A DNA stretch of 64,000 nucleotides from Paenirhodobacter populi (GCF_004022215.1 NZ_SAUZ01000013.1:1-64000), one strand, 5' to 3'; numbered from the stretch's first letter, positions 45,386 to 54,638 are shown. Notes: generated from the letters alone by a model not told the origin. Numbers and translations are program-made.

Positions 45386-46543
45386 TCAGCCGAGGGGGTT
45401 GCCCTCGATATTCGCGAGGATGCCCTTCATGATATGGGTGCCGTCTTCCTTGCGCAGATCGGCATACCATGCGGCGGTCGCCTCCGGGTCCTTGGCATGG
45501 GTCACGTCGCAGCGCTTGCGGGCGCGCAGGACCAGTTCGCCTGCGCGCGGGGCGCGCTTGTCCTGATAGCGGATCAGCGCATCCTCGACGCCATAGGTGT
45601 TGGTCTGCAGGGCGATTGCCAGAACGACGGAATCCTCCATCGCCATGCAGCCACCCTGACCGATGTCGGGCGCGGTGTTGTGGGCGGAATCGCCCAGAAT
45701 CGCCACGCGCCCCTTCACCCAGACCGGATTCGGGTCGATGTCGAGGATCTCGACCCGGTTGGTGCGGGCGGGGTCGATGCTGTCGATCAGCTTCTGCACC
45801 GGCGCGGCCCAGCCCCGGAAATTCTCGCGCAGCGTGTTCTGATAGGTGGCGCGGTCGTTCGGCAGGCCCTGCGGCAGCGGCACGTCGAAGAAGAAATAGA
45901 ACCGCCCCTCCGCCACCGGCATCACCGAGACGCGCTTGCCCTCGCCCACGAAGGTGGTCCATTGCGTGGCGGGGGCGATGCTTTCGTCGATCTCGATCAG
46001 GCCGTTCCAGTTGACGTAGCCGGTGTAGCGCCGTTCCGCCTTGTGGCCCCAGACATAGCTGCGCACGCCCGAATGCGCGCCGTCGGCGCCGATCAGCAGA
46101 TCGCCCGTCACGGTCGCGCCATCGGTGAAGGTCGCGGTGACCACGCCATCCGCCTCGGCGACCGAGGCAAGCTCGCGCCCCAGATGGATGCGGTCGAGCC
46201 CGAATGCGTCCATCAGCATCAGTTGCAGATCGGCGCGGGCGACGGGCCATGCGCGCTGGCCGACCTCTTTATACAGGGGTTCGAGGCTGAACTGCGTCAT
46301 CACCGACCCGTCGAGCCCGTCGACATAGGCCATCGTGTCCATCTGCCCGGCCAGCGTCCGGGCCTGTTCATGCAGGCCGAGGTAATTGAGGCATTTCACC
46401 CCGTTCGGCCACAGCGACAGCGCCGCCCCAACGGGCTTCACCTCCGTCACCCGTTCGTAAATGTCGACGTCATACCCAATACGCTTGAGCGCGATGCCGG
46501 CGGTCAGACCGCCCATCCCCGCGCCAATGATAATCGCTTTCAT
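45386..46543 (-). CDS. hpxO: FAD-dependent urate hydroxylase HpxO
   Basis: A 385-residue flavoprotein that oxidises urate to 5-hydroxyisourate with NADH and O2, the non-uricase route of purine breakdown. The Rossmann motif is GAGMGG at 7-12, then GADGAHS near 152-158 and [20 protein letters not shown]. The residues known to hold urate in Klebsiella HpxO, Arg204 and Tyr216, are present at the same numbers ([18 protein letters not shown]). The C-terminal [20 protein letters not shown] and HIMKGIL also match. It lies directly upstream of the BMP operon in the same direction, separated by 210 bp with the shared operator. The next enzymes of the pathway (hydroxyisourate hydrolase, OHCU decarboxylase) are not in this window. 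Confidence 0.93.
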   Translation of the reverse strand: MKAIIIGAGMGGLTAGIALKRIGYDVDIYERVTEVKPVGAALSLWPNGVKCLNYLGLHEQARTLAGQMDTMAYVDGLDGSVMTQFSLEPLYKEVGQRAWPVARADLQLMLMDAFGLDRIHLGRELASVAEADGVVTATFTDGATVTGDLLIGADGAHSGVRSYVWGHKAERRYTGYVNWNGLIEIDESIAPATQWTTFVGEGKRVSVMPVAEGRFYFFFDVPLPQGLPNDRATYQNTLRENFRGWAAPVQKLIDSIDPARTNRVEILDIDPNPVWVKGRVAILGDSAHNTAPDIGQGGCMAMEDSVVLAIALQTNTYGVEDALIRYQDKRAPRAGELVLRARKRCDVTHAKDPEATAAWYADLRKEDGTHIMKGILANIEGNPLG

Positions 46544-46734
46544 GCTCTTCCCCCGGTGTCATCGTCTTCGCACGCGCTGCGCGCGCATGCCCCGACTGGG
46601 CCGGTCCAGAATGCGTGCGTCGCGCCCGAAGGGTAGCCGACTTCCCGGGCGAAGCGCAATTCCGGGGCATTTCGTCGCGATGAAGGCCCGTTTCGGCGGC
46701 ACTCGCCTGAAAAACGCTCGATTCGCGGGCAGGG

Positions 46735-47289
46735 TCAGCGCGGGCTGCGTTTCGCCAGAATGCGTTGCAGCGTGCGGCGGTGCATGTTCAGCCGCCGCGC
46801 GGTTTCCGAGACGTTGCGGTCGCACAGCTCATAGACGCGCTGGATATGTTCCCAGCGGACGCGGTCGGCGCTCATCGGGTTTTCGGGCGGCGGCGGCAGG
46901 GATTCGCTGCGCGCCAAGAGCGCATTGGTGATGTCGTTCGCATCGGCGGGCTTCGACAGGTAATCCGTCGCGCCCATCTTCACCGCGGCGACGGCGGTGG
47001 CGATCGCGCCATAACCCGTCAGCACCACGATCCGCGCATCGGCGCGGCGTTCACGCAGCGCCTCGACCACCTCGAGCCCGTTGCCATCCTCAAGCCGCAG
47101 GTCGATCACCGCATAGGCCGGCGTCTTCGCCATGACGATCGCCTTGCCGGCCTCTACCGTCTCGGCGATCTCGGTTTCGAAACCGCGCTTCTCCATCGCG
47201 CGGGCGAGGCGGGTCAGAAAGGCCGTATCGTCGTCGACAAGCAGAAGCGTCCGGTCCGGACCGAGTTCGGCAAGTTCATGGTCTGCCAT
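46735..47289 (-). CDS. regA: Redox response regulator RegA/PrrA/ActR
   Basis: A 184-residue global redox regulator. In Rhodobacteraceae it controls respiration, photosynthesis, nitrogen and carbon fixation. The receiver domain has D19/D20 (LLLVDDD), phospho-acceptor D63 (YAVIDLRLEDGNGLEVVEAL) and K in YLSKPADA. The proline linker PPPPENPMS leads to the Fis-type helix-turn-helix (NVSETARRLNMHRRTLQRIL). Numbering of D63 agrees with RegA. Usually a senC gene precedes regA; here regA directly faces regB across 156 bp. Confidence 0.96.
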   Translation of the reverse strand: MADHELAELGPDRTLLLVDDDTAFLTRLARAMEKRGFETEIAETVEAGKAIVMAKTPAYAVIDLRLEDGNGLEVVEALRERRADARIVVLTGYGAIATAVAAVKMGATDYLSKPADANDITNALLARSESLPPPPENPMSADRVRWEHIQRVYELCDRNVSETARRLNMHRRTLQRILAKRSPR

Positions 47290-47445
47290 CGCGCTTCCCC
47301 CTGATCTGGCTGCAACCCCTTGTAGAACGGGATTTTCCCGGGGTCAATTTTGCGCAACGCGGTCGATGTGGCAAGCCTTGCACATTGAAGAGCCGCGCCC
47401 CCCCGGCTATCACCGGGGATCACCCGGCAAACGCGAGGATCAGGA

Positions 47446-48819
47446 ATGGACGAGCAGTCGGACCGCGGCATCTGGAGCCCGCTGGATCACAACGACTGGA
47501 TCCGGCTCAGGACGCTGATCTTCCTGCGGTGGGGGGCGGTCATCGGGCAGACGGCGGCGGTGCTGGCGGCGTGGTCGCTTTACGATGTCGCGCTGGACCT
47601 GACGCTGTGCCTGACGGTGATCGGGGTTTCGGTGTTGGCCAACCTTGCGGCGCGGTTCGTCTTTCCCGAAAGCCGGCGGGTGACGCAGGTGGAAATGACC
47701 GCGATGCTGCTGTTCGACACGACGCAGCTGGCGTTGCTGCTGTCGATCACCGGCGGGCTGAACAATCCCTTCGCGCTGTTCATTCTGGTGCCGGTGACGA
47801 TCGCGGCGACGGCGCTGGAACGCAGGGCGATCCTGTTCCTTGGGGTCTGCACCATCGCGCTGATCAGCCTTGTCTCGGGGTTCCATCTGCCGCTTGTCAC
47901 CCATGGCGGAGAGGTCATCGCCGTGCCCCCGCTGGTGGAACTGGGCTATTGGCTGGCGATCGTCATCGGGGTGATCTTCCTTGGGACATATGCGCATGGA
48001 ATCGCTACCGAAATCCGATCCATGGCCGATGCGTTGCAGGCGACGCAGATGGCGCTGTCGCGCGAACAGAAGCTGACCGATCTGGGCGGGGTCGTGGCGG
48101 CGGCGGCGCATGAGCTGGGCACGCCGCTGGCGACGATCAAGCTGGTGTCGTCGGAGCTGGCGGATGAGCTGGAAGGGGATGAGGATCTGCACGCGGATGT
48201 GCTGCTGATCCGCGATCAGGCGGATCGCTGCCGCGACATCCTGCGGTCCATGGGGCGGGCCGGCAAGGACGACCTGCACATGCGCAGCGCGCCGCTGCTG
48301 GCCGTGCTGCGCGAGGCGGCCGAGCCGCATATGGACCGTGGCAAGCTGCTGCATTTCGATCTGGTCTCGGGCGCTGAGCGGCAGCCGCTGGTGCATCGCT
48401 ATCCGGAACTGATCCACGCGCTGCGCAACCTGATCCAGAACGCGGTGGATTTCGCCCGCTCGACGGTCTGGATCGAGGCGGAATGGACCGCGCATGAGAT
48501 CATCGTCCGGATCACCGACGACGGGCCGGGCTATGCGCCGGGGGTGCTGGGCCGGATCGGCGATCCCTATCTGCATCGCCGCGCCGCCGATCGCGTGCAT
48601 CGCCCGGAATACGAAGGCATGGGCCTTGGCCTGTTCATCGCCAAGACGCTGTTGCAGCGCACCGGCGCGCATCTGCGCTTTGCCAACAGCCCCGTCCCCG
48701 CCGCCGAGCCGGGCGCGCTGCCGCGCCCTTCGGGCGCGATGGTCGAGCTGATCTGGCCGGCGGACAGGCTGCTTGCGCCCGAAGGGGCGCTTGGCGAAAA
48801 CCGCCTGATAATGCCGTGA
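47446..48819 (+). CDS. regB: Redox sensor histidine kinase RegB/PrrB/ActS
   Basis: A 457-residue membrane kinase with six helices, partner of RegA. The quinone-sensing heptad GGLNNPF is at 103-109. The phosphorylated His is H222 (AAAAHELGTPLATIKL), and the redox-active Cys is C262 in QADRCRDILRSMG, 40 residues later exactly as in RegB (225 and 265). Catalytic boxes: NLIQNAVDFARS (N), DDGPGY (G1) and GLGLFIAKTLL (G2). All redox-sensing residues are retained. It is divergent from regA. Confidence 0.96.
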   Translation: MDEQSDRGIWSPLDHNDWIRLRTLIFLRWGAVIGQTAAVLAAWSLYDVALDLTLCLTVIGVSVLANLAARFVFPESRRVTQVEMTAMLLFDTTQLALLLSITGGLNNPFALFILVPVTIAATALERRAILFLGVCTIALISLVSGFHLPLVTHGGEVIAVPPLVELGYWLAIVIGVIFLGTYAHGIATEIRSMADALQATQMALSREQKLTDLGGVVAAAAHELGTPLATIKLVSSELADELEGDEDLHADVLLIRDQADRCRDILRSMGRAGKDDLHMRSAPLLAVLREAAEPHMDRGKLLHFDLVSGAERQPLVHRYPELIHALRNLIQNAVDFARSTVWIEAEWTAHEIIVRITDDGPGYAPGVLGRIGDPYLHRRAADRVHRPEYEGMGLGLFIAKTLLQRTGAHLRFANSPVPAAEPGALPRPSGAMVELIWPADRLLAPEGALGENRLIMP

Positions 48820-48894
48820 ATTCCAAAAGAATACGCTTAACCGCCCATTAACCCCTTTTGCCGATGATTGCCGCATCGCGAGCGGGAGTTTTCG

Positions 48895-50466
48895 ATGCAG
48901 TTCGATTGGTTTCAGGCGGTTCTGATCATCCTGAGTTCGGCCGGGGCGGCGGTTCTGGCGCTGGTCTTCTCGGCCCGGCTGGTGGATCCGCGAACGGCCC
49001 GCAAGGGCGGCGAAGCGGTGCCCGGGCCGGAACCGGCCGTGTTCCTGTTTCAGGGGAAGCGTCTGCTCGATACCACCGGGCCGGGGCGCAGCCTGCTGGA
49101 AACGGCGACGATGGCGGGGGATGACTGGTCGCGGCTGCTGTCCTTCGTCGGGCCGCGTTTTCCGGAGTTCGAGGGGGCGGTTCCCACCCTTGCCGACCGG
49201 CGCGATCCTCTGGTCCTGACCGCGGCGGCGGAGGGGCGGCGGCATCCGGTGCAGCTGCGCGCCGAAGACGTGAACGGCGCGATCCGGATCACCATCCTCG
49301 ATCCGGAGGCGGAAGGCCACGGCCGCGCCGTCGATGCGCTGTCCTTCCTGGCGATGGAGGATGAGCTGGAGCTGATGCGCCGGACATTGGATTGCCTGCC
49401 CGCCCTTGTCTGGCGCGAGGCCGAGGATGGCGAGGTGATCTGGGCGAACCGGGCCTATCTTGCGCGATGCGACGCGGACGACGTGGCGGGCGAGGACACC
49501 TTCACCTGGCCCCTGCCGAGGCTGTTCCCCCCCACGCGGGACGGCGATGCCCCGCATCGCGCCCGCATCACCCGCGCGGGCGTGCAGCAGCCGGATCACT
49601 GGTTCGAGCGACACTGTTTCCCGCTGGCGCAGGGGCGGTTGCAGTTCGCCTTCGCCGCCGATGCCACGGTGAAGGCCGAACAATCGCTGCACGGTTTCGT
49701 CCAGACCCTGTCGAAGACCTTCGCCGATCTGCCGATCGGGCTTGGCGTTTTCGACCGGCAGCGCAAGCTGCAACTGTTCAACCCCGCGCTGATCGAGCTG
49801 ACGCAGCTGCATGCCGAATTCCTGATCGGGCGGCCATCGCTGCATTCCTTCCTCGACCGTCTGCGCGAGGCGCGGATGGTGCCCGAGCCGAAGGATTACC
49901 GAAGCTGGCGGCTGCAGATGACCGAACTGGAAAAGGCCGCGGCGGCGGGGTTCCATTCCGAGACCTGGAACCTCCCCGGCGGACAGACCTACCGCGTGAC
50001 CGGGCGGCCGCATCCCGATGGCGCGGTGGCCTTCCTGTTCGAGGATATCACCACGGAAATGACCCTGACCCGGCGCTTTCGCGCGGAAATGGCCCTGGGG
50101 CAGGATGCGCTGGACCAGATGCAGGAGGCGGTGGCGGTGTTCCGTGCCTCGGGCGATCTGGCCTTTTCCAACCGGCGCTATGACGATCTGTGGGGGGTCG
50201 AGCCGGCAACCAGCCTGTCGCGCATCACCTTGCGCGATTCGGTCCGGCTGTGGGAGGAAGGCTGCGGCCCGAGCCCGATCTGGGAGGCGCTGGGCGCCGC
50301 CTCGCCCGCCGGTGCCCGGGGCACCCTGCGGCTGCCGGACGGTCGGATGCTGGAATGTCACGCAAGGCCGATCGGGGCGGGGGCGCTGCTGGTGGGCTTC
50401 CAGCCAGTGGCCGCCCCGGCGGTGTTGGAAGAGGCTGGCGGAACGGATCTGCTCCACCGGGCCTGA
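48895..50466 (+). CDS. Membrane-anchored PAS-domain protein without kinase domain
   Basis: A 523-residue protein from the ATG at 48895. One N-terminal helix (AVLIILSSAGAAVLALVFSA) anchors it. Then come two or three PAS-like modules: one at about 155-260 (LDCLPALVWREAEDGEVIWA), one at about 275-400 (TFADLPIGLGVFDRQRKLQL), and one at about 405-500 (ALDQMQEAVAVFRASGDLAF). The protein stops shortly after the last module; no His-kinase, GGDEF or other output domain is seen, unlike the longer PAS sensor kinases it resembles. It follows regB by 75 bp in the same direction but has its own spacing, so a link with redox sensing is only a possibility. Confidence 0.72.
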   Translation: MQFDWFQAVLIILSSAGAAVLALVFSARLVDPRTARKGGEAVPGPEPAVFLFQGKRLLDTTGPGRSLLETATMAGDDWSRLLSFVGPRFPEFEGAVPTLADRRDPLVLTAAAEGRRHPVQLRAEDVNGAIRITILDPEAEGHGRAVDALSFLAMEDELELMRRTLDCLPALVWREAEDGEVIWANRAYLARCDADDVAGEDTFTWPLPRLFPPTRDGDAPHRARITRAGVQQPDHWFERHCFPLAQGRLQFAFAADATVKAEQSLHGFVQTLSKTFADLPIGLGVFDRQRKLQLFNPALIELTQLHAEFLIGRPSLHSFLDRLREARMVPEPKDYRSWRLQMTELEKAAAAGFHSETWNLPGGQTYRVTGRPHPDGAVAFLFEDITTEMTLTRRFRAEMALGQDALDQMQEAVAVFRASGDLAFSNRRYDDLWGVEPATSLSRITLRDSVRLWEEGCGPSPIWEALGAASPAGARGTLRLPDGRMLECHARPIGAGALLVGFQPVAAPAVLEEAGGTDLLHRA

Positions 50467-50484
50467 CGGGCGCCGCCCGCAATG

Positions 50485-50513
50485 AAAAGCCCGCCCGCAC
50501 GGGGCGGACGGGC
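50485..50513 (-). terminator. Intrinsic terminator of the DUF481 gene
   Basis: On the minus strand GCCCGTCCG (50513-50505) pairs with CGGGCGGGC (50497-50489), one G-U pair, and is followed by TTTT. It lies 23 bp after the DUF481 stop and is a normal Rho-independent terminator. The convergent PAS gene ends at 50466. Confidence 0.82.
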
Positions 50514-50535
50514 AAGGTTTGCGCGGATCGCTCGA

Positions 50536-51366
50536 TCAGAAGCCGAAGACCAGCGACACACCAAAGGTGTTGTCGGTTTTCTTGCGGCCCTCGACCGGGG
50601 CGCTGTTGAAGTCGGTCTTGTAGCTGATGCGCGTGGTCATGACGTCGGTCATCTTCACGTTCAGCGCAAGATCGTTGGTGTTCAGCGTGCCCGCATCCGA
50701 CTTCAGGATGTCGGTGTCGTTGGTCAGGAAGACGTTCTCGTTGAACTGGTAGTAGAAGCGCGAGGAGACGATCCCCGCGAATTCGGTGTCGTCGTCACGC
50801 AGCGAGTCGTTGACCTGATAGTAGCGCGCACCGATACCGGCCTGCACACGCCAGGTCATGTTCTGCTCGTTCAGCACCCGGTAACCCGGGCCGACGCCGA
50901 CGAAGCTGTCCTTGCGGTAGGAGGCGAAGTCGTCCTGCTCATACCGGGCAAGGCCGAAGGCGTAGAGACGATCGTCGAAGTAGTAGTTGCCTTCGTAGAA
51001 GCCGAACACATCCTGCTTCGACCGTTTGTCGTCGTCCTTGCCGTATTCGATGCCGACGCCGAAGGTGTGCTGCCAGGGGCCCGCACCATAGGTGAGCTTA
51101 CCGGCCAGCGCGAGATCGTCGGTGTCGGTATTGCCCGAGGTCCCGGCATAGGTCAGCGCCATCGCCCCGCTCCAGCCCGGCCGGAACGCGTTCGGCCCGA
51201 AACGCTGGCTGTCGTTCATGTCGGACAGATTCTTGTTCGCCTCGTTGCGGACGTCGGTGATGCGGTCATCAAGGCTGTCGATGCCGGTCACGGCGCTTTG
51301 GGCGAAGGCCTGCGTTCCCGCGAGCGCGGTTGCGGCCAGCAGGGCAGAGGTGGTGACAAGTTTCAT
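50536..51366 (-). CDS. DUF481-family outer-membrane beta-barrel protein
   Basis: A 276-residue protein with signal peptide MKLVTTSALLAATALAGTQA (cleavage after FAQ). After a short coiled stretch (SLDDRITDVRNEANKNLSDM) the remainder alternates polar and aromatic residues in antiparallel strands. GWSGAMALTYAGTSGNTDTD is the DUF481 opening, and the last strand ends NTFGVSLVFGF with a terminal Phe, the usual outer-membrane assembly signal. Such proteins are salt-induced barrels of unknown function (YdiY in E. coli). It has its own promoter and a clear terminator, so it is monocistronic. Confidence 0.9.
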   Translation of the reverse strand: MKLVTTSALLAATALAGTQAFAQSAVTGIDSLDDRITDVRNEANKNLSDMNDSQRFGPNAFRPGWSGAMALTYAGTSGNTDTDDLALAGKLTYGAGPWQHTFGVGIEYGKDDDKRSKQDVFGFYEGNYYFDDRLYAFGLARYEQDDFASYRKDSFVGVGPGYRVLNEQNMTWRVQAGIGARYYQVNDSLRDDDTEFAGIVSSRFYYQFNENVFLTNDTDILKSDAGTLNTNDLALNVKMTDVMTTRISYKTDFNSAPVEGRKKTDNTFGVSLVFGF

Positions 51367-51889
51367 CGTGATACTCCGTAGACTGGTCCCGACGGGAAAT
51401 TCCCCGTGGGCTGCGCCTTACATCGTGCGAACGGGGGGGAATAACAGGCGGGTCCGCTGCGCGCCGCAAGTGGTGTTACGCAATTGCCACATGCCTTCTT
51501 GTTGAATTTGCAGAATTTTGCCGTCCGTGATCGGCATCCGGCCAGTTCTTGCCGCTTTCGCCTGTCACGAAAAAGTCAGCGCCGGAAATTGGGAACCAAG
51601 CCCGATCTGCGGCGTTTCACGAACACATCGTTTTCCAAAAACCGGCCTCGCGGAGAAATTCGCGGGGCCTATCTTTTTCGGCCCGGCACGGACCGAAACG
51701 CCCGCCCCGCGAAGGGAGCCCGGCGCATTCGGTGACATCGCAACGCGCGCCGATCCTTCCGCGCGGCCGAATGGTGCATACCGTTCAAGATGGATTATCC
51801 CGCCGCGGAACGCGGATATACTGCGGGGGCATCCGCGCCCCCGCCCATCCCGGCGGAGCCGAAAGAAAAACTTGCAGGAGGAATACCCC
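51367..51889. other. Intergenic region, promoters only
   Basis: 523 bases between two divergent genes. No convincing coding sequence is present; open frames to the right in + lie upstream of the thioredoxin-fold gene and lack a domain. It should carry promoters for both genes. A small inverted repeat CCGCG-GAA-CGCGG lies at 51803-51815, 75 bp upstream of the next start, and could be an operator. Confidence 0.5.
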
Positions 51890-52447
51890 ATGACCCGCCC
51901 CGCCCCCCATGCCGATCCGCTGTTCTGGGGCCACGGCCCGCGCATCTTCGAGATGTTCCTTGAGCCGACCTGCCCGTTTTCCGTCCGCGCCTTCGGCAAG
52001 ATGGATGCGCTGCTGGATCAGGCCGGGCCTGACCGGATCACCGTCCGGCTGCGGATGCAGTCGCAGCCCTGGCACATGTTCTCGCCCGTCGTGGTGCGCT
52101 GCGTGCTGGCAGCCTCGATGCTGGACGGCGGGCGGGAAAACGCCAAGGCCGTGCTGGCCGCCGTCGCCGCGCATCGCGAGGAATTCGAGTTCGAGAAGCA
52201 CTGCAAAGGGCCGAACATGGACGCCACGCCGAACCAGATCATCGCCCGGATCGAGGACTATGCCGGCCTGAAACTGGCCGAGGCCTTCGAATTTCCCGAG
52301 CTGGAGGCCGCGATCAAATGGCACGCGAAATACGCTCGGCAGAACGGCATCCACGTATCGCCGACATTCATGATCGACGGGCTCGTGCAGCCGGATATCG
52401 GCAGCGGCGATCCGGTCGAAAGCTGGGTCGAAAAGCTGCTCGGCTGA
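51890..52447 (+). CDS. DsbA-like thioredoxin-fold protein with single active Cys
   Basis: A 185-residue cytoplasmic protein from the ATG at 51890, preceded by CAGGAGG. The fold is thioredoxin-like with a helical insert. The active motif is C28-P-F-S (FLEPTCPFSVRAFGKMDALL), so one of the two Cys of CxxC is replaced by Ser, as in some DsbA-like isomerases and glutathione-dependent enzymes. The cis-Pro loop is HVSPTFMIDG. It converges with a CPYC-type DsbA gene 4 bp away, so a redox or peroxide-linked role is likely but unproven. Confidence 0.82.
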   Translation: MTRPAPHADPLFWGHGPRIFEMFLEPTCPFSVRAFGKMDALLDQAGPDRITVRLRMQSQPWHMFSPVVVRCVLAASMLDGGRENAKAVLAAVAAHREEFEFEKHCKGPNMDATPNQIIARIEDYAGLKLAEAFEFPELEAAIKWHAKYARQNGIHVSPTFMIDGLVQPDIGSGDPVESWVEKLLG

Positions 52448-52451
52448 ACGG

Positions 52452-52967
52452 TCAGCCCGCCGCCGCCAGCGCATCGGCGATCGACTGCGCGTCCTGCGCG
52501 CCGTCGTAGCGCGTTCCGTTGATGAACAGCGACGGCGTGCCGTTCACGCCGCTGCGCACGCCGCCGGTGAAATCGTGGCGGACATGCTGTTCCCGGCTGC
52601 CGTCGAAGGCGCTGCGGATCGCCGCCTGCGACAGGCCGAGCTGTTCGCCGTAAGCCACCAGACTTTCGTCATCCAGCGCGTCCTGATTCTGAAACAGCAC
52701 CTCGTGCATCTGCCAGAACTTGCCCTCGCTCGCCGCGGCCTCGGCCATTTCGGCGGCGCGTTCGGCATGGGGATGGGCCTCGGACAGCGGAAAATGCCGG
52801 AATACGAAACACAGGTTGTCGCCGAAGGCCTGACGGATCGCGGCGATTTCCGGGAAAAGCGCGCCGCAATAGGGGCATTCGTAATCGCCGTATTCCACCA
52901 GTTGCAGCGGTGCGTCGAGCGGGCCGAGGTGATGGTCGCTGGCCGAGACGGGCGGGCGCAGGCTCAT
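52452..52967 (-). CDS. DsbA-family disulfide oxidoreductase (CPYC)
   Basis: A 171-residue thioredoxin-fold protein. It lacks a signal peptide, so it is probably cytoplasmic. The active site is C31-P-Y-C34 in LQLVEYGDYECPYCGALFPE, and the cis-Pro loop is SGVNGTPSLFINGTRYDG. FRHFPLSEAHPHAERAAEMA is the common insert motif of this DsbA/NhaA-thioredoxin group. It overlaps the upstream peroxiredoxin gene (ATGA), which suggests that it recycles or cooperates with that enzyme. Confidence 0.88.
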   Translation of the reverse strand: MSLRPPVSASDHHLGPLDAPLQLVEYGDYECPYCGALFPEIAAIRQAFGDNLCFVFRHFPLSEAHPHAERAAEMAEAAASEGKFWQMHEVLFQNQDALDDESLVAYGEQLGLSQAAIRSAFDGSREQHVRHDFTGGVRSGVNGTPSLFINGTRYDGAQDAQSIADALAAAG

Positions 52968-53461
52968 GCGGCACCGCCCTTCACCCCGAGCGCGTCCAGC
53001 GCGTCGAGGATCCCGTCCGCCCCCGGATTGATGCCGACGGGGGAAAGGTAGCTCCAGCGGATCACGCCCTCGCCGTCGATGACATACAGGGACCGCTCGG
53101 CCACACCTTCGGTGGCGCGATAGCTGTGATAGGTGCGGGCGACGGCGCCCTTCGGCTCGAAATCCGACAGCAGCGGGAAATGGATCTTGTTCGCCTTGGC
53201 GAAGGCCTCATGGCACCAGACGCCGTCGACGGAAATCCCCATCAGCTCGGCGCCATAGGCGGAAAATTCGGACAGCATTTCATTATACAGCACCATCTGG
53301 TCGCTGCAGACGGGGCTCCAGTCCGCGGGATAGAAGGCCAGAATGACCGGCCTGCCGCGCAGGTCGGACAGCTTGACCAACTGGTCGGGCGTCGAGTGGA
53401 GGGAAAAGTCCGGCGCCTTCGTGCCGGGTTGAAGCAGGACGTTCGCTGCCGTGTCGGCCAT
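52964..53461 (-). CDS. Peroxiredoxin (AhpC/TSA family)
   Basis: A 165-residue peroxiredoxin from the ATG at 53461, preceded by GAGGTG. The peroxidatic Cys is C52 in FYPADWSPVCSDQM, matching the PxxxTxxC environment with Ser in place of Thr. FPLLSDFEPKGAVARTY and RSLYVIDGEGVIRWSYLSP are family blocks. Cys83 (GVWCHEAF) could act as an additional thiol. It reduces peroxides with thiol donors, and the overlapping CPYC protein is a candidate donor. A further in-frame start at 53515 would add residues with no counterpart. Confidence 0.92.
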   Translation of the reverse strand: MADTAANVLLQPGTKAPDFSLHSTPDQLVKLSDLRGRPVILAFYPADWSPVCSDQMVLYNEMLSEFSAYGAELMGISVDGVWCHEAFAKANKIHFPLLSDFEPKGAVARTYHSYRATEGVAERSLYVIDGEGVIRWSYLSPVGINPGADGILDALDALGVKGGAA

Positions 53462-53654
53462 GATATGCACCTCGCTGCGATCACGGATGGCGCCGGTCCG
53501 ATGAGGGCCGGACATGGCGTCAGTGTCCTCCCCCCGTGACGGAAATACAAGCAGGCGCGCGCTCTCACGATGAGGTGAGCCGTCGTGATCGCCGGTTTTC
53601 CCGGTCCGGGCCTATATCCAAAGGAACGGTCTTACGACATGGGAAACGGAACGG

Positions 53655-54638
53655 ATGGTCTCACGGCGGATCTTCTCGCTGGGTCTGGGCGCGGCGCTGG
53701 CCGCACCGGCCCTTGGGCGCGCGCAGGGCGCGGCATTGGCCGAACTGCGCCAGTCCGCCGGTGCGCTGCGGCAGTTGCATGCGATCACGGTGCAGCGCGG
53801 CGATGATGTGATCCTGGCCGAGGCCCCGCGCGGTCCCGGCCTGTCGCGGTCCGCGAACATCAAATCCTGCTCGAAAAGCGTGCTCGCCCTGTTGGTCGGT
53901 TCGGCGATCGCGGGCGGGCAGCTCCGCCTGTCCGACCGGCTTGGTGACATCGCCCCGCGCCTCGTCCCCGCTGACGCGACCGAAGGCGCGGCGGGGCTGA
54001 CGATCGAGGATCTGGTGACGCTGCGGGCCGGGCTCGCCAGCACGTCGGGGGCGAATTACGGCGCTTGGGTCGCCTCGCCGAACTGGGTGGCCTATGCGCT
54101 GCGCCAGCCCCGGATCGCGCCGGCGGGCGGGCGGATGATCTATTCCACCGGATCGACGCATGTGCTTGGCGCGGCGCTGGCGACGGTCACGGGCGACAGC
54201 CTGCTGACCCTGTCGCGCCGCTCGCTGGGCGCCGGTCTGGGGATCGAGATTCCCTCGTGGACGCGCGATCCGCAGGGCTTCTACTTCGGCGGCAACGAAA
54301 TGGCCCTGACGCCCGAGGCCATGCTGCGCATCGCCGTGATGATGCGCGACGGCGGGCGCTATCGGGACCGGCAGGTCATCGACCGCGACTGGATCGAGGC
54401 CTCGCGCCAGCCCCGCACCCGCTCACCCTATTCGGGCCTGTCCTATGGCTACGGCTGGTTTCTCAGCCCCAGCGGCTGGACGCTGGCGCGCGGCTATGGC
54501 GGGCAGCTCATCGCCGCGCATCCGGCGCGCGGGCTGGCGGTGGCGATCACCTCGGACCCTCAGCAACCGGCCAGATCCGAAGGCTATTTCGGCGATCTGA
54601 TGCGGCTGCTCGACGGCCCGGTGCGCGCCCTGGGCTAG
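53655..54638 (+). CDS. Exported serine hydrolase, beta-lactamase/esterase class C fold
   Basis: A 327-residue protein starting with a Tat-like signal (MVSRRIFSLGLGAALAAPAL). The SxxK nucleophile is S71-C-S-K74 (NIKSCSKSVLALL), the second motif is YSTG (MIYSTGSTHVLGAAL, Ser-Thr in place of the usual YxN), and the third is GYGGQLIAA in place of HxG/KTG. This fold covers esterases, D-aminopeptidases and class C beta-lactamases. Resistance should not be assumed. A copy of the dispersed element and a convergent alcohol dehydrogenase follow. Confidence 0.86.
   Translation: MVSRRIFSLGLGAALAAPALGRAQGAALAELRQSAGALRQLHAITVQRGDDVILAEAPRGPGLSRSANIKSCSKSVLALLVGSAIAGGQLRLSDRLGDIAPRLVPADATEGAAGLTIEDLVTLRAGLASTSGANYGAWVASPNWVAYALRQPRIAPAGGRMIYSTGSTHVLGAALATVTGDSLLTLSRRSLGAGLGIEIPSWTRDPQGFYFGGNEMALTPEAMLRIAVMMRDGGRYRDRQVIDRDWIEASRQPRTRSPYSGLSYGYGWFLSPSGWTLARGYGGQLIAAHPARGLAVAITSDPQQPARSEGYFGDLMRLLDGPVRALG

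Noticed and set aside
47440-50457. A 1005-codon open frame on the minus strand
   Set aside because: It is antisense to regB and the PAS gene. The kinase motifs on the plus strand are decisive.
53655-54638. A beta-lactamase resistance gene
   Set aside because: The SxxK fold is shared with esterases and peptidases; the second and third motifs deviate from true class C beta-lactamases.
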